18,998 nucleotides of DNA from Sphingopyxis sp. UBA6723 (GTDB lineage: Bacteria > Pseudomonadota > Alphaproteobacteria > Sphingomonadales > Sphingomonadaceae). The notes under the pieces are model-generated. The model saw only the letters and a list, made by a program, of their open reading frames with translations, was not told the DNA's origin and did not search any database. A program made the translations under genes and the position numbers. Each line of letters opens with the position of its first letter. Positions within the stretch are counted from its first letter, which is position 1. Location: the NCBI RefSeq assembly GCF_002454115.1, contig NZ_DKIH01000009.1, forward strand, positions 1-18,998. The letters are read 5' to 3'. Of the stretch, positions 7,157 to 14,311 are shown in pieces.

Positions 7157-7486
7157 TCAGTCGTTGGCGGGCTTGGCGCCGGGCTGCATCACGTCGGCCA
7201 GGGTCGCCTTGACGACCTTGATCTTGACGCCCTGCGCGATTTCGACATCAGCAAAATCATCGTCGACGCGCGTGACCTTGCCGACGATGCCGCCGCCCGT
7301 CACCACCTGATCGCGCGGCTTGACCGCGGCGATCTTGGCGCGATGCTCCTTGGCGCGCACCTGCTGCGGGCGGATCAGGAAGAACCAGAACACGACAAAG
7401 ATCAGCAGATACGGGACCAGCATCAGGAAACCGGCAGCCCCGCTGCCCGATCCGGCCGCCTGGGTCAGAAGCAATTGCGTCGACAT
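7157..7486 (-). CDS. yajC: Preprotein translocase subunit YajC (109 aa)
   Basis: A small single-span inner-membrane protein that associates with SecDF. After a glycine-rich start, the membrane helix is at about 20-38 and runs into the invariant FLIRPQQ (36-42). The cytosolic part has VKPRDQVVTGGGIVGKV, the usual YajC core, and ends in a short flexible tail. I chose the ATG at 7486 (MSTQLLLTQ) because a ribosome site GGAAAG lies about 8 bases upstream and because relatives start here; the frame is open 19 codons further up, but the added residues look random. It is first gene of the yajC-secD-secF operon. Confidence 0.95.
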   Translation of the reverse strand: MSTQLLLTQAAGSGSGAAGFLMLVPYLLIFVVFWFFLIRPQQVRAKEHRAKIAAVKPRDQVVTGGGIVGKVTRVDDDFADVEIAQGVKIKVVKATLADVMQPGAKPAND

Positions 7487-7518
7487 CGATGAAAACTTTC
7501 CGTTTGAAAACGCAGCCC

Positions 7519-7533
7519 GTTCCGCAGCGGAAC
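7519..7533. promoter_or_regulatory. Perfect 15-base palindrome in the yajC leader
   Basis: GTTCCGC-A-GCGGAAC, seven paired bases on each side of one A, lies 33-47 bases upstream of the yajC start codon. A weak minus-strand promoter (TTGCGC complement at 7579-7584, 17-base spacer, TAGGCG complement at 7556-7561) would place it in the transcript leader or just downstream of the start site. It may be an operator; it does not match the alphaproteobacterial LexA direct repeat. Nothing else clear is seen in 7487-7761 apart from the tRNA promoter. Confidence 0.45.
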
Positions 7534-7708
7534 CGGCGCGCATATAATGGCGCGGCGCCTATCATGCAGGGGGCCGACGCGCAACCGGTCGCTGCGCCGC
7601 CCCCCTTTTTCAGGCGCCGCCGAAATGGGGAGGATGGCGGCAAGGTCAAGGGCGCCGGGGCCGCAATCCCGTCCTCTGCCCCGCACCACCGCTTCGCGCA
7701 GGAGAGCC

Positions 7709-7737
7709 TTGCATCCTCCGCCGACCCGCGCTAGGGG
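7709..7737 (+). promoter_or_regulatory. Likely promoter of tRNA-Pro
   Basis: TTGCAT (7709-7714) and TAGGGG (7732-7737) are spaced by 17 bases, with the -10 element ending 24 bases before the mature tRNA. The -35 is good and the -10 is poor by E. coli rules, but GC-rich alphaproteobacterial tRNA promoters often look so. Confidence 0.4.
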
Positions 7738-7761
7738 CCACGCCTGCCCATTCGGGCCGGT

Positions 7762-7838
7762 CGGGACGTAGCGCAGCCTGGTAGCGCATCACACTGGGGG
7801 TGTGGGGGTCGGAGGTTCGAATCCTCTCGTCCCGACCA
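7762..7838 (+). tRNA. tRNA-Pro, anticodon GGG
   Basis: A 77-base gene with encoded CCA. The acceptor arms CGGGACG and CGTCCCG pair fully, with discriminator A7835 and CCA at 7836-7838. The D arm is GCGC...GCGC, the anticodon stem TCACA/TGTGG (one G-T pair), the loop CTGGGGG with anticodon GGG at 7796-7798, and the T loop is TTCGAAT. It reads Pro codons CCC/CCU. Confidence 0.97.
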
Positions 7839-7839
7839 A

Positions 7840-8055
7840 TTAAATCAATCGCTTAGATGCGATATCGAGCCAATCAGCAACAGATTGCGGGCTCGCAGCA
7901 ATCACATAGCAATCACGCCCGCTATGGTGATCGGTGTTGAACGATAAGAGAATATAGCGGCTCGACGACCGTAGTTGGCCCGTTACGGCTGGGCGGCCCT
8001 TGAACGAAACCAATCTGCACCGGACGTTGCGTAGCGTGAGGTTCTCGCTCTTCAC
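7840..8055 (-). CDS. Small hypothetical ORF beside the tRNA (71 aa)
   Basis: Not recognised. The 71 residues are soluble and look protein-like: alternating strands (LRNVRCRLVSFKGRPAVTGQL, YILLSFNT), then DCYVIAASPQSVADWLDIASKRL, which could be a strand plus a helix. The start is a GTG at 8055-8053 with no clear ribosome site. It lies 18 bases downstream of the receptor stop on the same strand and could be read through from it. Its stop codon is one base from the 3' end of the convergent tRNA. Composition is lower in GC than the neighbours, which fits transfer next to a tRNA gene, but no integrase or repeated tRNA end is seen. It may be a remnant. Confidence 0.4.
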   Translation of the reverse strand: MKSENLTLRNVRCRLVSFKGRPAVTGQLRSSSRYILLSFNTDHHSGRDCYVIAASPQSVADWLDIASKRLI

Positions 8056-8060
8056 GGACG

Positions 8061-8075
8061 AGGGTTCTGAACCCT
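8061..8075. repeat. 15-base palindrome at the receptor stop codon
   Basis: AGGGTTC-T-GAACCCT is perfect and overlaps the TAG stop (8076-8074) of the receptor gene. It could serve as a weak terminator or processing hairpin, but there is no T-run. Confidence 0.4.
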
Positions 8076-10248
8076 AGAACTCGATCGACGCCGACGCCTT
8101 ATAGGTTCGCGGGGCGCCCTGCAGCAGGTCGGGGCTGAAAATCTCGAACGCCGATGCCCAGTATCGCTTGTTCGCCACATTATCGACACCGAAACGAAGC
8201 GTCAGCGGCTTGTCGCCGACGACCGCGACATAGCGGGCGCCAAGATCGAAGCGCGTCCATGACGGCAGGGTCAGCGTGTTCGCCTGGTTCGCCGCTTGTT
8301 CGCCCGTGTGAACGACGCGTCCGGTCAAGGTGAGGGCGGGCACGAAGGGCAGGTCCCATTCGACATTGGCGTTGACGAGATATTCGGGGACACCCGGCGC
8401 ATCATTGCCGTCGTTGACCCCGTCGAGGGTCCGGCGCAGCTTGGCATCGATGATCGATCCCCCCGCGATCAGCCGCAGCCCCGGCGCGAGTTCGCCGTCG
8501 AAGCTGAGTTCGATCCCCTTGTTCCGCTGTTCGCCGTTCAGGCCATAGACCACTTGCCCCGGATTGGCGGGATCGACGGCCACGCCCGGGCGCGGCCGGT
8601 CGATCTGGAACGCCGCCAACGACGCGTTGAAACGGCCGAAGCTGTATTTGGCGCCGAATTCATATTGTTTGGTCTTTACCGGCGCGAACACGTCGCCCGC
8701 ATTGGTGACCGGAAAGGCGCCGACGGTTGCCGGAGCAGCGTCCGGCTTTTCGAAACCTTCCATGCGGTTGGCATAGAAAGCGAGGCCATCGGCGGGCTTG
8801 ACGACGAGGCCGAGGACCGGGGTGATCGCGTCCTCGTCATAGGTATCGGTAAGCGCGCCGCCGAAATAGCTGTAGCTTTTCTGGCGGATCGACTGGACGC
8901 GCAGGCCAACGGTGAGGAGAATGCGGTCGTTCCAGAGGCCAATCGTGTCGGATGTAAAGGCGCTGAGCAGTCGGGTGCGGCTGACCGGGAGCGGATCGTC
9001 GAGGTCGCCGCCGACCAGCGCCGAAGCCGGGATCGGCACTTCGACGGCGTTATACAGGTTCGTCGCATAGCCCGCAAAGCCGGGACCATAGAGGAAGTCA
9101 TAAGCGTTGCGGTTGACCTGCCAGTTCATCGAACCGCCGAAGTTGATCTCGTGCGTGATCGCGGTGCCGAGCTTGACGCGCAAGCCCGCCTGCGCGGCTT
9201 CATTATTGTCGGTGCGCGGGACGTACAGCGCGTTGCCGGTCGCCGCGCCGGTGACCGGGTTGTTGACGGTGATGCCGCCATAGATGCCGTCCTCCATGCC
9301 GTCGCGCGCGCCAAAGCTGGCATAGATCATCGCATTGTCGGCGACGTCATATTCGGCCTTCACAAGGCCAAAGACGTCGCGCATTTCGGTATAGGTCCAG
9401 GGCTGGGCATAATTGGCATCGGCGTCCGGCACCGCAGGGATGGCGTTGACGCCGAAACCGAGCGCGACCTTGTGCCGCAAGCCGCGCACCTTGACGCGCT
9501 GATAAGCGAGATCGAGCGACAGGCGCAGCGGACCATTATTGTAGTCGAGCGCGCCGCCCAACGTGTAGGCGCTGCGGAACTCGCCATCGATCGACACATC
9601 GCCGGTGCGCGCAACGCCGTTGACACGCACGCCCCATTGGTCGCCACCGCCAAAGCGCCGAGCCACGTCGAAACTGCCACCGATATGTTCGTCGGAGGTG
9701 TAGTTGACCGTCGCGCGCGTCAGGTCGGCACGGGCACGCTTGGGGAGCAGGTTGACGCTGCCGCCAAGGCCCGAGCCGCCCGGCGCCGCGCCGTTGATGA
9801 AGGCGCTCGACCCGTTAATCACCTGCACCGAATCATAGAGTTCAGGGGCAATCAGCTGGCGCGGCGCGATGCCGTAGAGCCCGTCGAGCCCGACATCGTC
9901 GCCCGCCAGCGCGAAACCGCGGATCACGAACAATTCGGCCGCATTGCCGAACGCAAAGCCAGTGCGCACCGACGGGTCGTTTTCGAGCAGCTGGCCAAGC
10001 GTCTGCGGCTGCTGGTTCAGGATCAGCGCCTCATTATAACTTTTGATCGTGAATGGCAGGTCGGCAGCGGGCTTGTTGCCCAGCACCCCGCCACTGCCGC
10101 CGCGGGTCACCTCGGTCTGGTTCATCCGCTGGGCAGTGACGACGATGTCGCTGGCGTTGCCATCCTGCGCCATTGCCGGGGCGGCGACGGCGAAAATGGT
10201 TGCTGCGCTGGTCAGCCCGAGCAGGCTGCGGATCGAAAACTGGGTCAC
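8074..10248 (-). CDS. TonB-dependent siderophore-type receptor 1 (724 aa)
   Basis: An outer-membrane beta-barrel that takes up a ferric chelate with energy from TonB. The signal peptide ends at about AMA27-Q28, followed by the TonB box DIVVTAQR (34-41). The plug domain has NQQPQTLGQLLENDPSVRT, ELFVIRGFAL and APGGSGLGGSVNLLPKR, the pattern of the siderophore-receptor group. The barrel runs to a closing strand SASIEF ending in Phe. I chose the GTG at 10248 because AAAGGA lies 7 bases upstream and the signal peptide then starts correctly; the open frame continues upstream but overlaps the small membrane-protein gene. It lies 34 bases after that gene, so it is third in the operon PepSY - small protein - receptor. 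It is clearly paralogous over its whole length to receptor 2. The ligand is unknown. Confidence 0.93.
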   Translation of the reverse strand: MTQFSIRSLLGLTSAATIFAVAAPAMAQDGNASDIVVTAQRMNQTEVTRGGSGGVLGNKPAADLPFTIKSYNEALILNQQPQTLGQLLENDPSVRTGFAFGNAAELFVIRGFALAGDDVGLDGLYGIAPRQLIAPELYDSVQVINGSSAFINGAAPGGSGLGGSVNLLPKRARADLTRATVNYTSDEHIGGSFDVARRFGGGDQWGVRVNGVARTGDVSIDGEFRSAYTLGGALDYNNGPLRLSLDLAYQRVKVRGLRHKVALGFGVNAIPAVPDADANYAQPWTYTEMRDVFGLVKAEYDVADNAMIYASFGARDGMEDGIYGGITVNNPVTGAATGNALYVPRTDNNEAAQAGLRVKLGTAITHEINFGGSMNWQVNRNAYDFLYGPGFAGYATNLYNAVEVPIPASALVGGDLDDPLPVSRTRLLSAFTSDTIGLWNDRILLTVGLRVQSIRQKSYSYFGGALTDTYDEDAITPVLGLVVKPADGLAFYANRMEGFEKPDAAPATVGAFPVTNAGDVFAPVKTKQYEFGAKYSFGRFNASLAAFQIDRPRPGVAVDPANPGQVVYGLNGEQRNKGIELSFDGELAPGLRLIAGGSIIDAKLRRTLDGVNDGNDAPGVPEYLVNANVEWDLPFVPALTLTGRVVHTGEQAANQANTLTLPSWTRFDLGARYVAVVGDKPLTLRFGVDNVANKRYWASAFEIFSPDLLQGAPRTYKASASIEF

Positions 10249-10282
10249 GAGCGGGTCCTTTGGAATCAATTGGTTGAATATA

Positions 10283-10462
10283 TCAGCTGCGGCGGGCGCG
10301 CATTGCCCAGCCGACAGCAAAAACCGGAATGGCGAGCGCGGCCCATGATGCGGCATCGCGCAGTCCGTCACCCGTCAGTGCGATGACGAGCCCGGCGATG
10401 CTGGCGAGCGCGAGCAGCAGCGGAATAGCGAAAATCGCGCGAAGGCCGCGGCGCTGGTTCAT
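10283..10462 (-). CDS. Small two-helix membrane protein of the PepSY-receptor operon (59 aa)
   Basis: A 59-residue hydrophobic protein: a basic start (MNQRRGLRAIF), a helix at about 10-30 (AIPLLLALASIAGLVIALTG), a short loop with DGLRDAASW, and a second helix (about 39-52) ending in the basic RARRS. Its ATG overlaps the PepSY stop as ATGA (10462-10459), which indicates translational coupling. It is easily missed because of its size. Small proteins of this shape occur next to PepSY and TonB receptor genes in other proteobacteria (recollection). A role in the iron-reduction or export step is inference only. Confidence 0.75.
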   Translation of the reverse strand: MNQRRGLRAIFAIPLLLALASIAGLVIALTGDGLRDAASWAALAIPVFAVGWAMRARRS

Positions 10463-11625
10463 TCGGCAGGAACGATCCGGCCGCCGCTTTCGACCTCGCG
10501 CACCAGCGCATCGGTTCCGGCGCGGCGCTTGCCGAGCCAGAGGTAGAGGCCCGAACCCAGCACGATGATCGTGAAGAGGGTCAGGATCGCCCACAGGATT
10601 TTGAGCGGCAGCCCGCCATAATCGCCAAAGTGCAGCGGCTGCGACAGCGCCAGCGCCTTCACATACCAGGGCATCGGCCGCGCGTCGGTGAACGCTCCGG
10701 TTTCGGCATCGATCAGCGCCGAAGTCAGCAGCCGTTCGGTCAGCGGCGTGTCGCCCTGAAAGAATACGGCATAATGGTGCTTGCTGCTGAACGCGCCGCC
10801 GGGGAAGGCAATGAATTGCGGGTTGTTGCCGGGGATTTCGGCCCGGGCGGCGGCCATCGCCTTGTCGATCGAACCGTAGCGCGCGGGCGGCACCGCGCCC
10901 TTCCCCGCATAAGTCTGCGTCATGTCGGCAAGCTCGGTGCGCTGCCAATATTGGAAGATCGGAGTGGCGAGCGCGTTGATCACCCCCGTCGCGCCGACGA
11001 CCGTCATCCACGCGAGCGCAACAATGCCCAACAGATTATGATAGTCGAGCCATTTGACGCGGCGGCTGCGCGCGGTGCGCACGGTTCCGAAATCCAACTT
11101 GCGCATGAAAGGCGCGTACAAAACGACGCCCGAGACGATCGCGATAACAAAGAACAGTCCCATCAGCCCAAGGAACAACATGCCCGGCAGGCCGAGAAAC
11201 ATGTCGGTGTGGAGCTGAAGAATGAAGTGCATCACCCCGCTCTCGTCGACGGCGCCGGTCTTGGCGCCGGTCGAGCGGTCGAACAGCTGGATCGTCATAT
11301 CCTCGGCGGGCGAGTCCGGGCGCGGCGCGGTGGTGATCGTCATCGACGGCTGGTCGTTGTCGAACGCCATAAACACCGGCACTTCGCCTGGACGCGCAGC
11401 AAGCGCCTTGGCGAGCATTTCGTCGAGCGGCCTCAGCCCCGGCGCTTCGCTCGACGAACCGACCCCCGGAAGGCCGAACTGCGGCGCGTCCTCGGTCAGC
11501 TCATCAATCTCGTGGTGAAAGATTAGCGGTAGGCCGGTGACGCACAGCATCAACAGGAAGGCCGTGCAGACGATGCTCGTCCATTTGTGGATCAGGAACC
11601 AGGTCTTGATCGTCGATCGCTGCAT
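10459..11625 (-). CDS. PepSY-TM family inner-membrane protein, likely siderophore iron reductase (388 aa)
   Basis: A PepSY-TM (PiuB/FoxB-like) protein. Members next to siderophore receptors are thought to reduce ferric siderophores at the inner membrane and often bind haem. Four helices are visible: about 16-36, 148-170, 200-220 and 345-365. The first begins with the family pattern IHKWTSIV (H13) and ends TGLPLIFHHEI (H37, H38). Other membrane-edge histidines are in HFILQLHTDMF, WLDYHNLLG and QPLHFGDYGG, good haem or metal ligands. Periplasmic PepSY-like segments are RPLDEMLAKALAARPGE and GSIDKAMAAARAEIP. It is the first gene of the minus-strand operon. The start ATG at 11625 has only a weak ribosome site, and a Fur-like box lies 17 bases upstream. 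The family call is firm; the reductase role is inferred from context. Confidence 0.9.
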   Translation of the reverse strand: MQRSTIKTWFLIHKWTSIVCTAFLLMLCVTGLPLIFHHEIDELTEDAPQFGLPGVGSSSEAPGLRPLDEMLAKALAARPGEVPVFMAFDNDQPSMTITTAPRPDSPAEDMTIQLFDRSTGAKTGAVDESGVMHFILQLHTDMFLGLPGMLFLGLMGLFFVIAIVSGVVLYAPFMRKLDFGTVRTARSRRVKWLDYHNLLGIVALAWMTVVGATGVINALATPIFQYWQRTELADMTQTYAGKGAVPPARYGSIDKAMAAARAEIPGNNPQFIAFPGGAFSSKHHYAVFFQGDTPLTERLLTSALIDAETGAFTDARPMPWYVKALALSQPLHFGDYGGLPLKILWAILTLFTIIVLGSGLYLWLGKRRAGTDALVREVESGGRIVPAE

Positions 11626-11641
11626 GCCGGATGACTCGAAT

Positions 11642-11663
11642 GTTAATGCGAAGTATTATCACC
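11642..11663 (-). promoter_or_regulatory. Candidate Fur box upstream of the PepSY-receptor operon
   Basis: Read on the minus strand, GATAATACTTCGCATTAAC (11660-11642) matches the 19-base E. coli Fur consensus at 13 positions. The embedded plus-strand word TGCGAAGTATTATCACC (11647-11663) matches 14 of 17 positions of a second site at 14233-14249, upstream of receptor 2. Iron control is expected for such genes. The site is close to the start codon, which fits repression. Confidence 0.55.
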
Positions 11664-11757
11664 ACGCCCATAGGGCGGTCGCCTCGCAATAGCAAACGAC
11701 AAGTCAAAGCCCGGGAATAGGACAAGGCTGATTCCGAACGGCCTTGGGGCAACGCGG

Positions 11758-11794
11758 AAACACAGCGCGACGTATGTCACCGCATGCTGTGTTT
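11758..11794 (-). terminator. Candidate terminator hairpin after receptor 2
   Basis: AAACACAGC (11758-11766) and GCTGTGTTT (11786-11794) form a 9-base stem with a 19-base loop, 41 bases after the receptor 2 stop. On the minus strand the stem ends GTTT and is followed by CC, so the U-run is short. It separates receptor 2 from the PepSY operon. Confidence 0.45.
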
Positions 11795-11834
11795 ACGCCC
11801 TGCCGATCAGCCCAAAATCAGTGCGGCGCCAGCT

Positions 11835-14021
11835 TCAGAAATCGATCGTTGCCGACAGTTTGAATGTCCGCGGCAGCCCCTGCAACAACGCGGTCCCAAA
11901 GCTGTTGAAGCCCGAGGCCCAATAGCGCTTGTTGGCAACGTTATCGACGTTGGCGCGCAGGGTGACGGGATTGTCGCCGACTTGCAGCACATAACGTGCG
12001 CCCAGGTCGAAGCGCGTCCATGTGGGCAGTTCGAGCGTGTTGGTCGCGTTGACCATCTGGCGCCCGGTGTGCACGACGCGCCCGGTCAGCGTCAGCGCGG
12101 GCGCAAAGGGCAGATCCCATTCGACATTGGCGTTGATCGTGTAATCGGGCACGCCCGGTGCTTTATTACCTTCGTTGACCCCGCCCGCGGTGTTGGCAAG
12201 AATGGCGTCGTTCACCGACAAACCGGCGATGATCCGCAATCCCTTCACCGGTTCGCCGTCAATGGCGATTTCCAGCCCGCGATTGCGCTGTTCGCCGTCG
12301 AGCGCGAAGATGTCGGTCGGGCCGCTCGTTGGGGTCGGGGTGATCGGGCGCACGAACGCGCTCGGCTGTTCGATCTGATAGAGCGCCAGCGAGGCGTTGA
12401 ACCGTCCGAGTCCGAGCTTGGCGCCCAGCTCATATTGCACCGATTTTGCCGGCGGGAAAATTTCGTTGGCGTTGATGACGTTGCCCAGATTGGGCGCTGC
12501 CGGACCCTGCAACAGCCCTTCGATGCGGTTGGCATAGAGCGACAGGCCGGCGACCGGCTTTACGACCAGCCCAAACACCGGGGTCGTCGCCGACTTGTCA
12601 TAGGCTGCGGTGACCTGTCCCTCGACGAAATAGGAATAGCGCGTGACCTTGATCGTCTGGCGCCGCAGGCCCGCGGTGAACAGGATGCGGTCGTCGAGCA
12701 GGCCGATCGTGTCCGAGACGAAAAAGCTGGTGAAGCGGTTGCGCAGCACCGGGAACGGATCGTTCAGATCGCCGCCGACCACCGTGTTAGGCCCCGGCTG
12801 CGGCACCGGGACGGGATCATAGATGTTGGTCGCGAACGGAAAATAGCGCTGATACGCATTGCGGCTGACCTGCCAGACCTTCGATCCGCCGACGTTGATT
12901 TCATGGCTCATCCCGGCAAATTCGAACTTGCCGCGCAGGCCGATATCCCCCGCTTCATTGTTGTCGGTGCGCGGGGTGAACTGGGCATTGGAACCAGTCG
13001 CGGCGCCGGTAACCGCGTTCGTCACATCGACCGCATTGATCGCGACACTTTTTTCCGTTCCGTCGCGCGCGCCGAAACTGGCGTAGAGCATGACATTGTC
13101 GGCCAGGTCGAATTCGCCGCGGATCGTCCCGAACAGGTCGCGCTGGGTGCCATATTGCCATTGCTGGGCATAGTTGGTCTTGGCGCCGGGAACGCGCGGG
13201 ATCACCGTCGATACCCCAACCTTGTGGCGCAAACCGCGCACATGCATGCGCTGGAACGCCAGGTCGAGGAACAGCCGCGCCCGCTCGCCCTGCCAGTCGA
13301 GGCTGGTGCCGAGCACATAAGCGCTGCGGAATTCGCCATCGACACTCAGCTCGCCACTCCGCGCGGCGCCATTGACGCGCACACCCAGCGCGCCGTCGGC
13401 GCTGCGGCGGGCAAAATCGAAACTGCCGCCAAAATGTTCGTCGCCGGTATAGTTCAGCGTCACGCGGTTGAGGTCGCGGTCGCCCGCCCGCTTCGGGATG
13501 ACATTGACGCTGCCGCCGACCCCCGACCCGCCCGGCGCCGCGCCGTTCAGGAAGGCGTTGGCGCCGTTGAGTACCTGCACTGTTTCGTAAAGCTCGGGCG
13601 CGACCAGCTGGCGCGGGGTCAGCCCGTACAGGCCGTTGAAGCCGACATCGTCGGAGAACAGGACAAAGCCGCGCATGACGAAGACCTCGGCCGCGGTGCC
13701 AAAGGCGTTCGACGTCCGGATCGACGGATCATTTTCCAGCACCTGCCCCAGGCTTTGCGGCTGCTGGTTCAAGATGAGCGCGCTGTTGAAGCTTTTGACG
13801 ACAAACGGCACATCCTCGGCGGCTTTATTGCCGAGCACGCCGACGTTGCCGCCGCGCGCAACCTGCGTCTGGTTGGCGCGCTGCGCGGTGACGATGATGC
13901 TGTCGTCAGCTTCGCCAACCGGCTCGCTCGTCTGCGCCAGCGCGGGCTGGACGGAGGCGCAGGCCAGCACGGCGGCAGACAGGGCAACGCCCGAAACGGA
14001 ACGACGAAAACGAGGCAGCAT
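11835..14021 (-). CDS. TonB-dependent siderophore-type receptor 2 (728 aa)
   Basis: An outer-membrane receptor, paralogue of receptor 1. The signal peptide ends at about ALA29-Q30 and the TonB box is SIIVTAQR (41-48). The plug has NQQPQSLGQVLENDPSIRT, EVFVMRGFVL and APGGSGVGGSVNVIPKR. Words shared with receptor 1 run through the barrel: YASFGARDG, PRTDNNEA, WQVxRNAY, LPFxPALTLTGRVVHTG, VDNVANKRYWASxF. The C-terminal strand SATIDF ends in Phe as usual. I chose the ATG at 14021 because it gives a clean signal peptide and follows a purine-rich GGGGGATT; the frame upstream adds residues that look like noise. It stands between the peptidase gene (290 bases upstream, same strand) and the PepSY operon. 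The ligand is unknown. Confidence 0.93.
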   Translation of the reverse strand: MLPRFRRSVSGVALSAAVLACASVQPALAQTSEPVGEADDSIIVTAQRANQTQVARGGNVGVLGNKAAEDVPFVVKSFNSALILNQQPQSLGQVLENDPSIRTSNAFGTAAEVFVMRGFVLFSDDVGFNGLYGLTPRQLVAPELYETVQVLNGANAFLNGAAPGGSGVGGSVNVIPKRAGDRDLNRVTLNYTGDEHFGGSFDFARRSADGALGVRVNGAARSGELSVDGEFRSAYVLGTSLDWQGERARLFLDLAFQRMHVRGLRHKVGVSTVIPRVPGAKTNYAQQWQYGTQRDLFGTIRGEFDLADNVMLYASFGARDGTEKSVAINAVDVTNAVTGAATGSNAQFTPRTDNNEAGDIGLRGKFEFAGMSHEINVGGSKVWQVSRNAYQRYFPFATNIYDPVPVPQPGPNTVVGGDLNDPFPVLRNRFTSFFVSDTIGLLDDRILFTAGLRRQTIKVTRYSYFVEGQVTAAYDKSATTPVFGLVVKPVAGLSLYANRIEGLLQGPAAPNLGNVINANEIFPPAKSVQYELGAKLGLGRFNASLALYQIEQPSAFVRPITPTPTSGPTDIFALDGEQRNRGLEIAIDGEPVKGLRIIAGLSVNDAILANTAGGVNEGNKAPGVPDYTINANVEWDLPFAPALTLTGRVVHTGRQMVNATNTLELPTWTRFDLGARYVLQVGDNPVTLRANVDNVANKRYWASGFNSFGTALLQGLPRTFKLSATIDF

Positions 14022-14131
14022 GATAATCCCCCAATGGTTAAACGACCAAAACACGTCAGGATCGTCGTCCAGCGGCGATGATCGCCGGTGCGGAGATGGA
14101 TGGGGGAACTCCATTCCGTTGTAGCTGTCGA

Positions 14132-14144
14132 CAAACGCCGTTTG
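14132..14144. promoter_or_regulatory. 13-base palindrome upstream of receptor 2
   Basis: CAAACG-C-CGTTTG is a perfect inverted repeat 111 bases upstream of the receptor 2 start. It could be an operator. The rest of the 290-base gap shows only the Fur-like word at 14233-14249. Confidence 0.3.
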
Positions 14145-14232
14145 CGACGACCCATGTTGCGCGTGATTTTGGCACCTCGGCGATGCGCACTCGCGCGCCT
14201 TTGGGCCGCAGATTGCATCCAATGGGCCGAAT

Positions 14233-14249
14233 TGCGACGCATTATCGCC
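14233..14249 (-). promoter_or_regulatory. Second copy of the Fur-like box, upstream of receptor 2
   Basis: TGCGACGCATTATCGCC agrees with the word at 11647-11663 as TGCGAnGnATTATCnCC, 14 of 17 positions. It lies about 212 bases upstream of the receptor 2 start codon and 63 bases after the peptidase stop. It matches the E. coli Fur consensus less well (GATAATG on the minus strand is kept). If it acts, the receptor transcript has a long leader. Confidence 0.4.
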
Positions 14250-14311
14250 ACCTCACCGGCCGCGTATCGTTGCACGGGAGCCGCTCAGGCAGCGAACAGC
14301 GGCGGGCGAAC

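Noticed and set aside
7519..7533. LexA (SOS) box reading of the palindrome
   Set aside because: Alphaproteobacterial LexA sites are direct GTTC repeats with 7 bases between; this is an inverted repeat.
10249..10371. N-terminal extension of receptor 1
   Set aside because: It would overlap the 59-residue gene and bury the signal peptide; the GTG at 10248 has AAAGGA in the right place.
8296..10386. A 696-codon open frame on the plus strand
   Set aside because: It is antisense to receptor 1, low in hydrophobic pattern and without recognisable motifs.
11784..14081. A 765-codon open frame on the plus strand
   Set aside because: It is antisense to receptor 2, and its translation resembles that of the frame opposite receptor 1 only because the receptors are paralogues.
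14022..14311. Possible lasso-peptide precursor or other small peptide gene beside the peptidase
   Set aside because: I found no ORF with a leader ending in Thr-x and a Gly/Ala-start core with an acidic residue, and no lasso B or C protein genes.
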